NCBI RefSeq assembly: GCF_001619985.1 | Contig: NW_017264199.1 | Location: forward strand, 992,001-1,056,000 | Source: Xylona heveae TC161 | Taxonomy: Eukaryota; Ascomycota; Xylonomycetes; Xylonales; Xylonaceae | DNA: 64,000 bases | Direction of reading: 5' to 3' | In this document: positions 48,904 to 60,314 of the stretch, in pieces | How the letters are laid out: each line of letters opens with the position of its first letter | Numbering within the stretch: position 1 is the stretch's first letter | Program-made: the position numbers and the translations under genes | The notes under the pieces: model-generated | What the model was told of the DNA's origin: nothing | The model's database searches: none | What the model saw: only the letters and a program-made list of their open reading frames with translations

Positions 48904-51067
48904 ATGTCGTCCTTGCGACGACGCATCTTGGGAGACAACAATATTCCGTCATCGGATGTTTCGCGTGAGGTGACGCCCGATAGAGAAGATGATGTGCGCG
49001 CCAAGCTACGCCAGGTCCGCCAGGATCTGCGAGAGCATAAACGTGCCAAAGGAACTAAACGCCGAAACACCTTTATATTTGTTCTGGGAGGTCTCGTGGG
49101 TGTTTTTGTTGCCCTCTTCTTTGCGCACCAGAATGATGTCATCAACTTCGAGGGCCTGGCCGAGCTCAATCTGGACTCCTTGATTGATGTGATTCCTGCG
49201 AGTATTATGAAAGATGCGCGTGATATCCAGGTATGCCGTACAAATTCCCCCTCAATAAGTCAATGGATTTTGTTGAATTGGAGTGGTTGTATCCAATATC
49301 TTTCGCAGGAGTTGCACTGACGATGTGTTGTTAGCAACATGAGCGAGATGCGGTCAACTACGACGCTTTTGCTATCGGACTACACTTGAGCAACCAAGGC
49401 ATCAAAGCCAAGCATCCGGTCATTATGATTCCAGGAGTGATCTCGACTGGTCTGGAGAGCTGGGGCACAGACGAGCGGTCGCGACAGTACTTTCGCAAGC
49501 GCCTCTGGGGCAGTTGGAGCATGATGCGCGCACTGGTCATGGACAAAACCAGTTGGAAGCAGCACATCATGCTAGATAAAAATACCGGGCTCGATCCACC
49601 GGGGATCAAGCTTCGCGCGGCGCAAGGCTTCGACGCGGCCGACTTCTTCGTCACGGGCTACTGGATCTGGAGCAAAATTCTCGAAAACCTCGCAACTATT
49701 GGATACGATCCTACCAACGCGTTCACCGCCGCGTACGACTGGCGGCTGTCGTACATGAATCTGGAAACCCGCGACAACTACTTTACGCGGCTAAAGAGCC
49801 ATATTGAGCTTGCGAAGCAAATCTCGGGCAAAAAGGCCGTGCTTGTCTCGCACAGTATGGGCTCGCAAGTCCTCTTCTACTTTTTCCACTGGGTTCAAGC
49901 CAAAGGCTACGGCAACGGCGGCGATTCATGGGTCGAAGACCACGTCGACTCATGGATTAACATCAGTGGCTGCATGCTTGGCTCTCTCAAGGGCATGCCT
50001 GCCGTGGTATCTGGCGAAATGAAAGATACAGCACAACTGAACGCGTTCGCCGTGTACGGGCTAGAAAAGTTTCTCAGTCGCGAAGAGCGCACGGAGATTT
50101 TCCGCGCCATGCCCGGTATCTCCAGCATGCTTCCCAAGGGAGGTAATGCAGTCTGGGGAAACGAGACGTGGGCACCCGACGACACAGAACACCAAAAAGT
50201 CACGTTTGGCCCGTTCATCAACTTCAAGGAATCGAATTCCTCGACGTCCCCTAGAAATCTCACCGTCGAGGCAAGTCTCGAGTATCTTTTTTCCAACAGC
50301 GAGGAATGGTACCAGAAGGCGGTGCTCGACGCTTACTCGCACGGCGTCGCGCATACTCGCAAAGAAGTCGAGGCGAATGAGCGCGATCCCCGGAAATGGG
50401 TCAACCCGCTGGAAACGGCGCTGCCGAATGCCCCGAATTTGAAGATTTATTGCTTCTATGGCATTGGAAAGCCGACAGAACGCACATACTTTTACCGCGA
50501 GGAACACTTGGCTGCCAAGCTCAATGTCACCATCGATACGTCGCTGACTATAGGCAATATCGATCACGGTATCGTCATGGGCGAGGGCGACGGCACTGTT
50601 CCCCTGCTGAGCAACGGATACATGTGCGCCAAGGGCTGGAAAATGAAACGGTATAATCCAGCAGGCGTCAAGGTGAAAATGTATGAGATGCCGCATGAGC
50701 CAGACCGCTTCTCCCCTCGTGGTGGACCCAATACCGGTGAGTTCTTTTTTTTCCCTCCCTTCAATTAAATTTTTTTATACCCTCTTATCTTTTTCGCTTC
50801 TATTCATATTTTTTCTTTCCTCTATTACTCTCCTTTCCTTCCTTTTTTATTTTCTGTTTTATTTTGTTCTATTTTCTACTCTACAACATTCAAAACACCA
50901 TCTAACTACCAAACCCTCCAGGCGACCACGTCGACATCCTCGGCCGCGCATCTCTCAACGAACTCATCTTGCGCGTCGCCGCCGGCCATGGCGACGAGAT
51001 TGAAGACACCATCTTGTCCAACATTCTTGAATACTCTGACCGCGTCAAGATTTATGACGACGAGTAG
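48904..51067 (+). CDS. LRO1: Phospholipid:diacylglycerol acyltransferase Lro1
   Basis: Makes triacylglycerol by moving an acyl chain from a phospholipid to diacylglycerol, at the ER and nuclear envelope. Exons 48904-49230, 49335-50736, 50922-51067 give 624 aa. A cytosolic basic N-terminus precedes one membrane segment (FIFVLGGLVGVFVALFFA, about 58-76). The lumenal LCAT-type hydrolase fold carries PGVISTGLESW (lid/oxyanion region), the nucleophile Ser283 in SHSMGS, the Asp in GEGDGTVPLLSNGYM, and the His in the last exon (GDHVDILG). Intron 2 (185 nt) is strongly pyrimidine-rich. The last exon encodes the catalytic histidine, so failure to splice would remove it. Motif order and length fit Lro1, not the LCAT-type paralogues. 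Confidence 0.95.
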
Positions 51068-51138
51068 CTGTGCGCTGTAGTAGCGGTCCGCAATCATGCT
51101 ACTCTCTTTTCTTTCTCTTATCTTATCCTTTTTTATGA

Positions 51139-51173
51139 TTCCCCGATTTCCTTCCCCGATTCCCCGATTCCCC
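51139..51173. repeat. Short tandem TCCCCGATT repeat
   Basis: Four imperfect units of (T)CCCCGATT in the LRO1 3' flank. Confidence 0.75.
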
Positions 51174-51253
51174 ACATGATTTTTTTCTTTGATTTTTCTA
51201 CTTTTTACTTTATTTATATTGTTTTTTTAGGTCATCTCTAATACCCAAGCCTT

Positions 51254-51283
51254 TTCTATTCATTTCTATTCATTTCTATTCGT
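51254..51283. repeat. Three 10-bp tandem units
   Basis: TTCTATTCAT, TTCTATTCAT, TTCTATTCGT in direct order; a simple repeat in the LRO1 3' flank. Confidence 0.9.
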
Positions 51284-51651
51284 TATTTTCATTATATTCA
51301 TTTATCTCATTCGTGTTTAGTCATGGCTTTGTTACTATTCATTTCATTTACAACGCATCTCTCGAGAGCGGACACATTTTATCCATTTTACCTCCGTACC
51401 GTCTAGAATTATTCAACTTACACTAACTTAGCCCACATCCTTTACTCCATATCCCATTTCACCATGCCTTGTCTCGGGTCCTCGGGTATGATATATTGGA
51501 TGAAATTCATTAGAGCACATCATGTACACGGTACACTACTCCGCGTTAAGTTTTATTATTTCGTGGGAGACTGGAGTTGATCATGATAGATAATATTTAA
51601 ATCGAACTTTCTTTTTCCTTTCGTTATATAGTCTAACTAATACACACATTC

Positions 51652-51668
51652 AAAAAAAAAAAAAAAAA
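51652..51668 (+). repeat. Poly-A tract (17 nt)
   Basis: Uninterrupted A run followed by purine-rich sequence, between two converging genes. Confidence 0.95.
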
Positions 51669-51840
51669 GAGAAAGAAAGAAAAATTTCTAGGCACGCTGT
51701 GATATCTACATAAAAAAAAATCAAGGACTGCAGGTGAAAAGACCAAAGGAGAACCAACAAGAAGACAGTCTAAAGACAGTCTAGTCTAAACTTCAAACAC
51801 TGCACGTTATCGTCATCGATTCAACACCCCGTGAAACCAT

Positions 51841-52970
51841 TTAATAGGGCCGCTGCTGTTGATAACCCGGCTGGTACGTCGTTCCTTGCTGCTGATGCGC
51901 CGGCGTCTGCGTAGGCTGGGCCACATACCGCTCCTCGTTACCATTCACGGTGACATACGCCCCTTGCTGTCCCATTTTCACATTGTCACGCACATCCCTC
52001 TCCTCGTCCCCGGCGGCCGAAGATGTGGATGATGCTTCCGACGTCTCAGGACCAGCCCCCGCACCGTCACGAGGATTGCTAAGCTTGGCCACCAGCAGCC
52101 CTGCAGCAAGGTACATGGCCACAATGACAAACTCTTCAAGCACGGCCATGAAGGCCTGCACAAAGACATTTCCCACCACAGTATTGAACGTCAATTTCGT
52201 CGGCGACTCGAATGCGCCAATGAGAGAATAGAGCAGTCGCACAGCGAGAAAAGGAATGCTCCCTGTGACGGCATATACGAGTTTCCGTTCACCCTGAGGA
52301 ACATGGCGGAGCTTGAAGAGCGTGAGGAAGGTGAGCGCTGATTGGATAACGTAGACGACAAGGAAGATGATGATTGCGATTTTCATGAATTTGCGGCCGC
52401 CGTTGTTGCTGGTGGGGGAGGAGCTTTCTTCGGAGCCGCCGGTGATGGCGAGTATAAGAGCGACAAGGGTAGGAATGTGGAGAAGTGTGAAGGTACGCCC
52501 GGGAAGACGGTGCGAGGAGGGGAGAGAGTCGTCGCTGGATGAGTATGTTAGTTGATTTGACTCATTTAAATGAAGCGGATGAAATGGATTTGTAGGGGCA
52601 GCCAACTTGTAGGTAATGTAGAGGGGAATTGTAGGGGATGTAAATAGGGAAAAAGAAGGAGAAAAGGAAAGGGACAAAGGCAGACATACACTCGCTTCAA
52701 CAATCCCGCCATGGCCAAAAGTAAAGGCGATAATCCGACACTACTAAGAATTGCAGCGGTCGTAATGAGGCCCGTGTTTGAGGGATCCTGCTCGCTCGCA
52801 ATTTGCATGCTGCTGCCTATGATTCGGACCAGCGCGAGAATAGCAAGATAGATCCATCCGAGTTGTCGACGGAATCCGTGACGCAGCATAACAATAACGG
52901 CGAGGACGAGTGCGGGGGCATAGTATACGATTTCTGCAATCGCCAGGCGGCCTCGAGTGGTGATAGTCAT
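51841..52970 (-). CDS. DUF7702-type seven-segment membrane protein
   Basis: Fungal integral membrane protein of unknown function. Exons 52970-52690 and 52534-51841 give 324 aa. About seven hydrophobic segments follow one another: IAEIVYYAPALVLAVIVML, GWIYLAILALVRIIGSSM, ITTAAILSSVGLSPLLLAMA, FTLLHIPTLVALILAITG, KIAIIIFLVVYVIQSALTFL, LVYAVTGSIPFLAVRLLYSL and VFVQAFMAVLEEFVIVAMYL. The start TITTRGRLAIAEIVYYAPAL and LVRIxGSxxQ are typical of the family. A Gln/Tyr-rich soluble tail ends QPGYQQQRPY. The intron has a CTAAC branch site. No transport or signalling role is shown by the sequence. It diverges from a Zn2Cys6 regulator. Confidence 0.85.
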
Positions 52971-54870
52971 GATGAAGAAGTATGGAGTTTGATTTGTGTA
53001 TTTCGGTGCAGATACTCGGAGAAAAGAAAAGCAATTGACTTGATGCTCGCTGGGATATATATGCAGGAGAAAGGGAGTCGATATGCAAATGAACAAATAA
53101 GAAAATTGTATCAATGCTGATATTGATGGTGATGCTGATGAGAGAATTGAAAGCAAAATTGGAGAAGAAAAGCAGGGTTTATATCATTGTTGATTCTTGG
53201 AGCTCAACATTTGACCGCATTTTTGATGCTCCTCCAGCACAGACATGATGCATTTCCCAAAAAGGACCATTTCACGATAAATTGCCCCACAGTATAATTT
53301 ATTCAGTCAGCATTCCATGTGTTGTGGCTAAGCTTCAAGATCTGCTATGGGTATCTCAGTCGTGGGGGCGATGCAGATCGCGCTATAAACACAAACATTA
53401 TGAGCGATCGGGGGGAAAAAAAAATGGAAGGGCAAAAATAAGGCCGAGCGTGCAGTGTTAGTAAAGTAAAGTGCGTCAGGGGAAATAAGGTAGAGTATCA
53501 TTTGTTCAGGCGTGGCATTCCCTAGAGCGTTGTAGTGTTTCATCAGCTCTCAGACAAGCAGTGCAAGGCTTGGCCATGTCGGGCTGATTCCTGACGCTTT
53601 GCTTGTCAGGGACCATTTCGCGAGATGGACGCTGCGCTAAATGTTTAGTCGGGTTGGATAGCTGATAGCGCACTCTGATCATCAGGGTCCACAGCACAGC
53701 CTGCACACACTGCAGTACGTACTCCGTACGTAAAGTCCAAAAGCTTTTTAGAAGATTTGATGCTGCTGGATCATACTTTCACGAGAAATCTGCTTTCAAC
53801 CATATTCAGAAGCCGGTGCATTATAGAGGCACGAATGGACATGATGCGAAGGTCTAGATGATCGGATGTTAGCCAGGTGAAGAATACAGCGATTGTTCAG
53901 AGTTGAGTAATCGCAAAGATTGGAATAATTAAAGTGATTTTTCTCATCATTTTTGTTATTCTCTAGGTAGATATGATATCGTTGTGGATGTATAGGGAGA
54001 TTGAAGTGTTGGATTGATTCTTGTGATGATCACGATGAGATCTCGAGCAGCGCTAGTCCGAGTACGTACGAGAGAGAAGAAGCAACAGCTGTATATCATT
54101 TACGGGCGTAATTCAGGAGACGGCTCAGCATTGAACTCGTGCACGAAATGCCAGTCGTAACGTAACAGAGAGATCGTTGATCGAGAAAGTGTTAAGAGTA
54201 CTACTAGTTAACTACTTGGTACAGTGAAGATCAAGAATCCGCGTGGCCCTCGGAAGACTAACCTCTTTCGGACCGTTTCGCGAGGCGCGTTGTCATCGCG
54301 TGGAAGATTTGGGTTTAACCTGGTGCTGCGGTGAAAGCAGTTTACAGTGGGAAGGTATACCAAGTATCAGCCCTAAACTGTCATATGAATGCATAGTTGA
54401 AGTTTCCATGTCAGATCTTACTCGCTGATGCATTTCATTATTGACAATTATTGACAAGGCATTCCATTCTGACTGTGCGAGAAAAGAGACAGCTGATTGC
54501 CCGATTTGGGTCGAGATGCGAGACGAAGCCTGAATCAGCACGAGGATGGTTGGGATGAACCAATCATCAATCAAGGTGTCAGTCCGACCCTTTCACCTTC
54601 GTCTCCTTTGATCAAAATCCCCCCCAGCTATGGCGTACCCGCTCCCGTTTCCCCCTTCGTCCACACACACGCACACCACATCTCTTCTTTTCGTTAGAAG
54701 CCGAAATTCCAAGAACGAAACCTCGGACCCGTTTTTGACCAAGAGACGATCCCCACGGCAGGACTGAACCTATTGAGTTTGGGCTGTGAGGAATTCCAAC
54801 CCCCTTCCAACCCTTCTAGCTCCACCTCAACTCCGTCTCTCATTCCGTCCTCTTCCAGGGGCATGACGCT
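52971..54870. other. Long divergent region DUF7702 / Zn2Cys6 gene
   Basis: 1.9 kb, much longer than the other divergent promoters here. A copy of TACTCCGTA inside a palindromic setting lies near 53716. Short open frames occur but none is convincing. The stretch from 54580 to 54860 is C/T-rich and is the likely core promoter of the regulator. Confidence 0.5.
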
Positions 54871-57664
54871 ATGGTTTACTGCGGTAAGCCGAGTGGGGCC
54901 TGCCAGACCTGCAAAAACCGTCGAATCAAGGTACGCTTGACCCTGTCATGAGACGACAGGAATAATGAAGTTTATTTCCGCTACCCTATCTGCTGAACAC
55001 ATTTGCTCCAACATGTGGATCTTTTTCTGCGTCCTCTACAGTCCTCAGTGTTTGTGGCTGTTCGAATCATGTACAGCATCCATTGAACAATTTACCCTTT
55101 TATCACATTGACACTGGGCTGTTTTTTTGCCATGTTCATGTGCTTCTGTTAGCTTGCATCATGTTCCTCTATCCCCAGCAATGATATTTCAGAATCCTCT
55201 CATTCGCTGTGCTCTTCTAGCTGTTTCCCCACTTTTAGCCCTTCAGCGTTGTGCATGCACTTGCCTCTACGACGTACTTCATACAAAGCATTCGCGCAGT
55301 TACCCCTTTCGGTTGTCCTTGCGAACCGTGCCTATCGATGTATTTGTTCTTGAGGCCCCGCACCCCTCCACACTTAATGAATTACCGGATTTTCTTGGCT
55401 GAACCCAGACTTTTCCCGTCGGGGCATAACAGTGCGATGAGGCTCGTCCAGCATGCAGCCAGTGCCGCAAATCGAAGCGACAATGCCCCGGCTATAAGAG
55501 CTCGACCGACTTAATCTTTCGCGACGAGACACAAGCAACCGAGCGCCGGGCTCAACTCCGTTTAGCTTCGACGAATGCTCGTCGCCCTTTACCTGGTGCC
55601 AAGCCCTCCGCCCAAGGGTCCGTTAGAGATCCCGCAGCGCCACAATCCTCCAGTGCCGGCTCCCTCTTTGATGACGCCGGGACCAGCTCCGGAGAAAGTT
55701 CGACCAATCAGACCTCGCTTGTCGCCGCTAGGGATAGACATTGGTCTTCCCCTTCCTCGAATTCCTCAGCCTCGTCTTCATCCTCATCATGGTGGACGGC
55801 TGCTGATGCCTTTTCCGTGCTCTACCAAGTGCCCGGTCAACCTGCAGAGCACCAAGCTTTGACTTTTTTCTTTTCTTCATGCATCCTTCCCACGACCATT
55901 CGCGAACGGGAGGCCGATCGAGGCTTTCTGCAGCATGTTTTACCCGTGTATAACCAAGTCTCCACCGGTTCGGCCCTGTCGCTGGCTACGGCAGCCACCG
56001 CCTTTGCCGTCCTCGGCAATCGTCCCGGTCAACGAGGTCTTGCACGAGAAGCTCGAGTGCGATATGGCGAAGCCTTGGCCTTGGTGAACCAAGCCATTCG
56101 TGATCCTGTCCAAGCAAAGTCGGACGCTCTTCTGCTTTGTGTCCTACTCTTTGGCCTTTACGAGGTATGTGACTCTCATCTTGCCGGTTACTTTATTGCT
56201 GTGGCCATATTTTCCACATATAAAGATTTGTCCCTTTGCTGCAATCTCTGGCCCTTCAACAACCATTTTACCGTCACTTCTTCATTGGAAAGAATCTTAC
56301 TTATTGATTAAATTTAGGCGACCACATGCACTTCACAATCTATCACCTCGTTCGACCACCACCTCGATGGAGCTGTGGCTCTCATCAAGTATCGAGGAAA
56401 GGAGCAAACAAAGAACCCCCACTCATTGAAACTCTTCCTCTACATTCGAGAGCAAATGGTGAGATGGCATTGCCAGTTTTTATTCATCCAAATAGACAAT
56501 TCGCTATAAGTGGTACTACTGTGCTAACGGTATGTTTAGCTGGCAAATTGCATACAAAAGGCGAAACCTCTAGACGACTTCCCTTTTGACTGGGGCGAAT
56601 ATCCGCCCGAGGCCAACGTCTCCAATGAGCTGACTGCTATCGCCCGGAACATTCCCAACCTGCGAATCCAAGCAAACGGTTTACTCTCTGAAATTCGAAC
56701 TCCCCAGGTAGTTGCACGAGTACGTGAACTGCTGTCGGCTGCCCAGGCACTAGATGCCGAAATCGCTTTCTGGGCAGACTCCCTCCCACCAGAGTGGTGC
56801 TATCATACAGTGCTGCGAGTCAAGGAGCCGCCCGAAGACACAGAAGATGCCGAAGTGTACGCCGGCGACGTTGACGCATACCCAGACGTGTGGGTCGCAA
56901 ACTTTTGGAATTCTTATCGCTGCCATCGTATCTTCATCCTCGAAGTAAAATTGCGGTGTCTCATGTGGCTTGCCGCACCAAACAAACCTTCGCCCATGAC
57001 ATTTCCAGACATAGTTCCAACCCTTAAATACGCCTCGCAGATGGTTCAAGGCATCTGCTCGAGCGTACCCTACTGTCTGCGCAATGGGCCATTTACTCCC
57101 TTTATCCAAGAGCAACAAAGCCAACACTATCTGCATCACTACCAGCGATACAACGTAACCGAGCTCAACGCGGAGGCTCTCAATGCTGATACCCAGACCT
57201 CCGACAGCAACGACGACGAAAGCTTCACCAAAGACACATCAACCGTTCCACCGCCTCCACCTAATACCACCAGCGCATATCTCCTTTTGCGCCCACTCTT
57301 CATCGCCGTCCGCCTACCCTGGGTACCGGAACAACAGGCGCAATGGATGCGCGGCCGCATGCGATATATTGCACGCACTTTTGGCGCTAACTTTGCGGAA
57401 TTGCCCACCATAAGTCGCAACTTTTTATTTACTGGACGGCGCGTGTTCAAGCAGGAAACGCCGCGGCAGGAGATGCCCCCAGAGAAGAAATCCTCGGCTG
57501 GGTCGTCGCCTGCTTCGTCGGGCTCTTCCACTTCTTCCCCGCCTGCATCCACAGACTGGGTTTCTGTCGCCGCTGCGGGCAAGAAATTGGCGGCCGGATC
57601 GGCCGGTGGTGGGCCACCATACGGAGTTGCAGTGCAGTTGCCCGTTGCGAGGGCTGCTCGCTGA
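54871..57664 (+). CDS. Zn2Cys6 fungal-type transcription factor
   Basis: Probable DNA-binding regulator; targets unknown. Exons 54871-54930, 55433-56164, 56318-56458, 56540-57664 give 685 aa. The zinc cluster is complete with Cys 11, 14, 21, 28, 31 and 38 (C-x2-C-x6-C-x6-C-x2-C-x6-C), starting MVYCGKPSGACQTCKNRRIK. Then KRQCPGYKSSTDLIFRDET, a Ser-rich linker with a (SSS)WW element, and a fungal-specific helical domain (FSSCILPTTIRE, LREARVRYGEALALVNQAI-like helices, LLLCVLLFGLYE, FDHHLDGAVALIKYRG). The C-terminus is Ser/Pro-rich. This layout is that of the PF11951/DUF3468 group. The first intron (502 nt) falls between Lys20 and Cys21, inside the zinc cluster. It may control its neighbour, the DUF7702 gene, but this is only inferred from position. 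Confidence 0.9.
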
Positions 57665-58655
57665 CATGAGACACTCTTTTTTTTTTGCTATTCAGATCCC
57701 ATCATCTTCTGGATAAAAGCGCAAATAAAAGGAGGATATAGCATGAGGCAAGTCCAGACCTTGATACCCTACTCGTCTTAAAAGCTCTTTGTGGCTGCTG
57801 CTGGTGCACCTATGAGTAATGCCAGCTCATGTCACGACGCAAAGCAAAAACCCATGCAACAAAGTATTATCTATGACATTATACTACCCTTATGACTTTA
57901 TGTCCCACTCACGCATTTTTTCATTTAGAAGTTTTCATTACGATTTGTTGAATTTGGACTCCTCTCTTACCCTTAATTATGCTCTCTTTCTTTTTACACT
58001 CGTTTTTCTACGATTCTCTCTCTGAGCTCTTAACCAAGCTATGGCTACGTGTGTTTTCATTTCAGACATCCTCTTTCTTGGGCAAGCTTTAGCGGGTTGA
58101 ATAAGATTTACTTTTCTTATTCTCGGATTATTTTTGGATTTATGGCGGATATCCCCTGTTTCAGGTATCTATACCTAGGTACTTTCATTTTCAACCTTTC
58201 TGTCTCTGTTTGGACTTCTCGATTGATGATATAAAGTGGTTCATTTCATTTTCACCTTTCCCTCCTCTTTCTTAAGCCTTTTTTTCTCTTTGCTTTTCGA
58301 TTGAGTGTGGAACCAACTCATAGTTTCATTTCAATTTGAAACTCTAGATATGTCAAATCTGGGGTTGTTCTGCTTTAATAATGTATCACAATTGCAGCAT
58401 TTATTTGATCGATATATCGTGACTTTCTTGACTTGGCGACTGGATTTCCTCGGTCTCGATCATAATCCCGAAAAAGAAAAAGAAAATTGTATCGATTGCT
58501 CAAACCATATCAATTGATAGATGCTAAAGGATCCCAAAACCTTTGAAAGTTGAAAGAGGGCATTTGAATACACGAAATGACCTATATGCTGAACGCCATG
58601 ATACTCGCCAAATAAAAAAAAATTGTGAAAAAGGTGCGAAATGTGGGAATGCTTC
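57665..58655. other. Convergent gap
   Basis: 991 bp, T-rich 3' flank of the regulator. No supported gene, repeat or RNA. Confidence 0.6.
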
Positions 58656-59453
58656 TCAGATTGTGATACCTCGACCTGCTTTGTCTCGCACCTTGGTTAT
58701 GCTCTTGGTAGCTAGATCGAGATATGTTTGTTTCCGTCGCCAAGGGCTGCGATTGATTTCGTCAGGATTGTCCTCCTCCCAAATTTGAATTTGCTCGTCG
58801 TCAATGTCTTGGGAAGTGCTATTCCCGTTGCAGTTGAAGTTGTGATGGTCAATCATTGCGTCTTGCCGTGATTGGTGTGTCTGTTTGATGTAGTCATGAG
58901 TATCGCTGACGAAACGGGTAACGCGGCGGGTAAGAAGAGTAGCATGGGGATGGTGATTTGGGGGTTGGTTTTGAGAGGGGAGGGGTTCAGGTGATGGAGG
59001 AGTTTGCGGGGTGGAATTAGGGGGCGGAGGGGAGGAAGAAGGAGGAGGAGGATGATCATGAACAGGATGAGCAGCAGCAGCAGGAGAATCACGGGTAGGA
59101 TGGGCGGTAGAAGAGGAGGAAGGAGAAAAAGAGGAGAAATGTTGTTGCAGGTATTGAGAGGACGATGGAAAACGTTGTTGAACATATTGCGAAGCAGTAG
59201 GGTATCGTTGTGAAAGATATTGAGAAGAAGAAGAGATGCGGGCTGAGAGGTATTGAGAAGAGGAAGAGACGCGATCGGAAACATATTGAGAAGTAGTAGG
59301 AAACTTTTGCGAGACATATTGAGAAGTGGCGGGGAACTTTTGTGAAACGAATTGAGAAATAGAAGACAGTGGGGAAGTATCTTGAGCGGGGAGCGACGAT
59401 TGCGGGGTATCTTGAAATGACGAAGAACGGGTATCAAGGCTTTTGGAGTACAT
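58656..59453 (-). CDS. Protein with seven 11-residue SQY repeats
   Basis: 265 aa from the ATG at 59453 (context CACAATG) to TGA at 58656. Residues 33-109 are seven tandem 11-residue units of the form SQY(V/L)SxR(F/I)xxx, for example SQYVSQKFPTT and SQYLSARISSS. A Pro/Ser-rich spacer (PPPPSSSPPPPN) follows, then NHHPHATLLTRRVTRFVSDT, an Asn/His-rich stretch, an acidic block (DDEQIQIWEEDNPDEINRS) and the C-terminus WRRKQTYLDLATKSITKVRD. No family recognised. 11-residue periodicity is known from lipid-surface proteins (perilipins, synucleins), but prolines in several units argue against one long helix. The frame stays open for 93 more codons upstream without an ATG, so a 5' exon may be missing. 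Confidence 0.65.
   Translation of the reverse strand: MYSKSLDTRSSSFQDTPQSSLPAQDTSPLSSISQFVSQKFPATSQYVSQKFPTTSQYVSDRVSSSSQYLSARISSSSQYLSQRYPTASQYVQQRFPSSSQYLQQHFSSFSPSSSSTAHPTRDSPAAAAHPVHDHPPPPSSSPPPPNSTPQTPPSPEPLPSQNQPPNHHPHATLLTRRVTRFVSDTHDYIKQTHQSRQDAMIDHHNFNCNGNSTSQDIDDEQIQIWEEDNPDEINRSPWRRKQTYLDLATKSITKVRDKAGRGITI
59127..59357 (-). repeat. Seven tandem 33-bp coding repeats
   Basis: Seven 33-bp units in the minus-strand gene, each encoding 11 residues starting SQ(Y/F). Units are diverged in sequence but keep Tyr/Phe at position 3 and a basic residue at position 7 (His in the last). Confidence 0.85.
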
Positions 59454-59871
59454 TGTGTTTGAGGAAATAGAACGCTCAAGGGAAAAGGTGGAGGGAGATC
59501 GAAACTGGGAGGTAAAAGCTGATGATAACGAGGGTGCCAAAGCAAGAGATGATGAAGAGGGGGAGAGGTTTTGTCGCAGATGAAGCAATTGACAATCTTG
59601 AGAATTGTGGTGCGCATAGAGTTCATGATTTTCGTATTGTGAAAGTAAAGCTGAAATGTGTTTTTGTTGAGAAAGATGATCAGTTATTGAGCGAGAAAGA
59701 CTATCTGAGAGTCTTTTCGTCGATAAGATATATTATAGGGTTAATAGAATAGATTGAATCCTCTTCACGTACGGGTATGTATAGTGGCCTTTGGCAAGGA
59801 AGGAAATGGGAGGAACGGGCGGAATGCGGGTGATTTGAGAAAAGAAAAAAAAAAGGAAAAATATGAAGAAC
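59454..59871. other. Upstream region of the repeat protein
   Basis: 418 bp. From 59454 to about 59732 the minus-strand frame of the neighbouring gene remains open but has no ATG. The rest is the 3' flank of the small membrane protein. Confidence 0.5.
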
Positions 59872-60314
59872 TTAGGCTAGATTCCTTGAGACATACCCTC
59901 GTCGTGCTTCTGGTCGCGATTGCTGCTGACCATTGTTTTCAGTGGCTTGCTTATTCCAGAATCGGCTCTTGTAAGCCGGCCAGGTAGAGTAATTCCATGC
60001 TTTGACAAGGTAGCTACATCTCAGGTCAGTACGCCGTATATTTGTTGTTTATCGTGTTTCGGTGATTGAAACGAGCAGGAATCGGGATAATTTTACCTCT
60101 GCGTCTTATCCACATAGTTCTCATTCTTCATTTCTTTGATGCCGACTTTCAAGCCGTCCTTGGTAAAGGACACATTTTTCTTCTCCATGTGCTGTGACGT
60201 CTTTTGTGCAATGTCATTGGCAATGGAATATACGACAAAACCGACAAAACCGAGCACAATGACAAGTAAGAGGAGAAGAATGAGGGGGATAATCTTCTTC
60301 AGTACGTCGGCCAT
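59872..60314 (-). CDS. Small single-pass membrane protein, function unknown
   Basis: Exons 60314-60097 and 60013-59872 give 119 aa. The start MADVLKKIIPLILLLLLVIV and following GFVGFVVYSIA make one N-terminal membrane segment (about residues 8-32). A charged stretch follows: KKNVSFTKDGLKVGIKEMKN and ENYVDKTQ. The second exon encodes YLVKAWNYSTWPAYKSRFWN, with tryptophans and a tyrosine well placed for a conserved module, and a polar tail. I recall similar short, conserved proteins in filamentous fungi without an assigned role. A further 3' exon is possible at a GTATGT after the last Arg-Arg, so the C-terminal ten residues are uncertain. Confidence 0.8.

Larger units (their letters stand above)
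51068..51840. other. Convergent gap LRO1 / DUF7702 gene
   Basis: 773 bp, T-rich on the plus strand up to about 51640 and then a 17-nt poly-A at 51652-51668. It contains two short tandem repeats listed separately. No gene. Confidence 0.65.
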
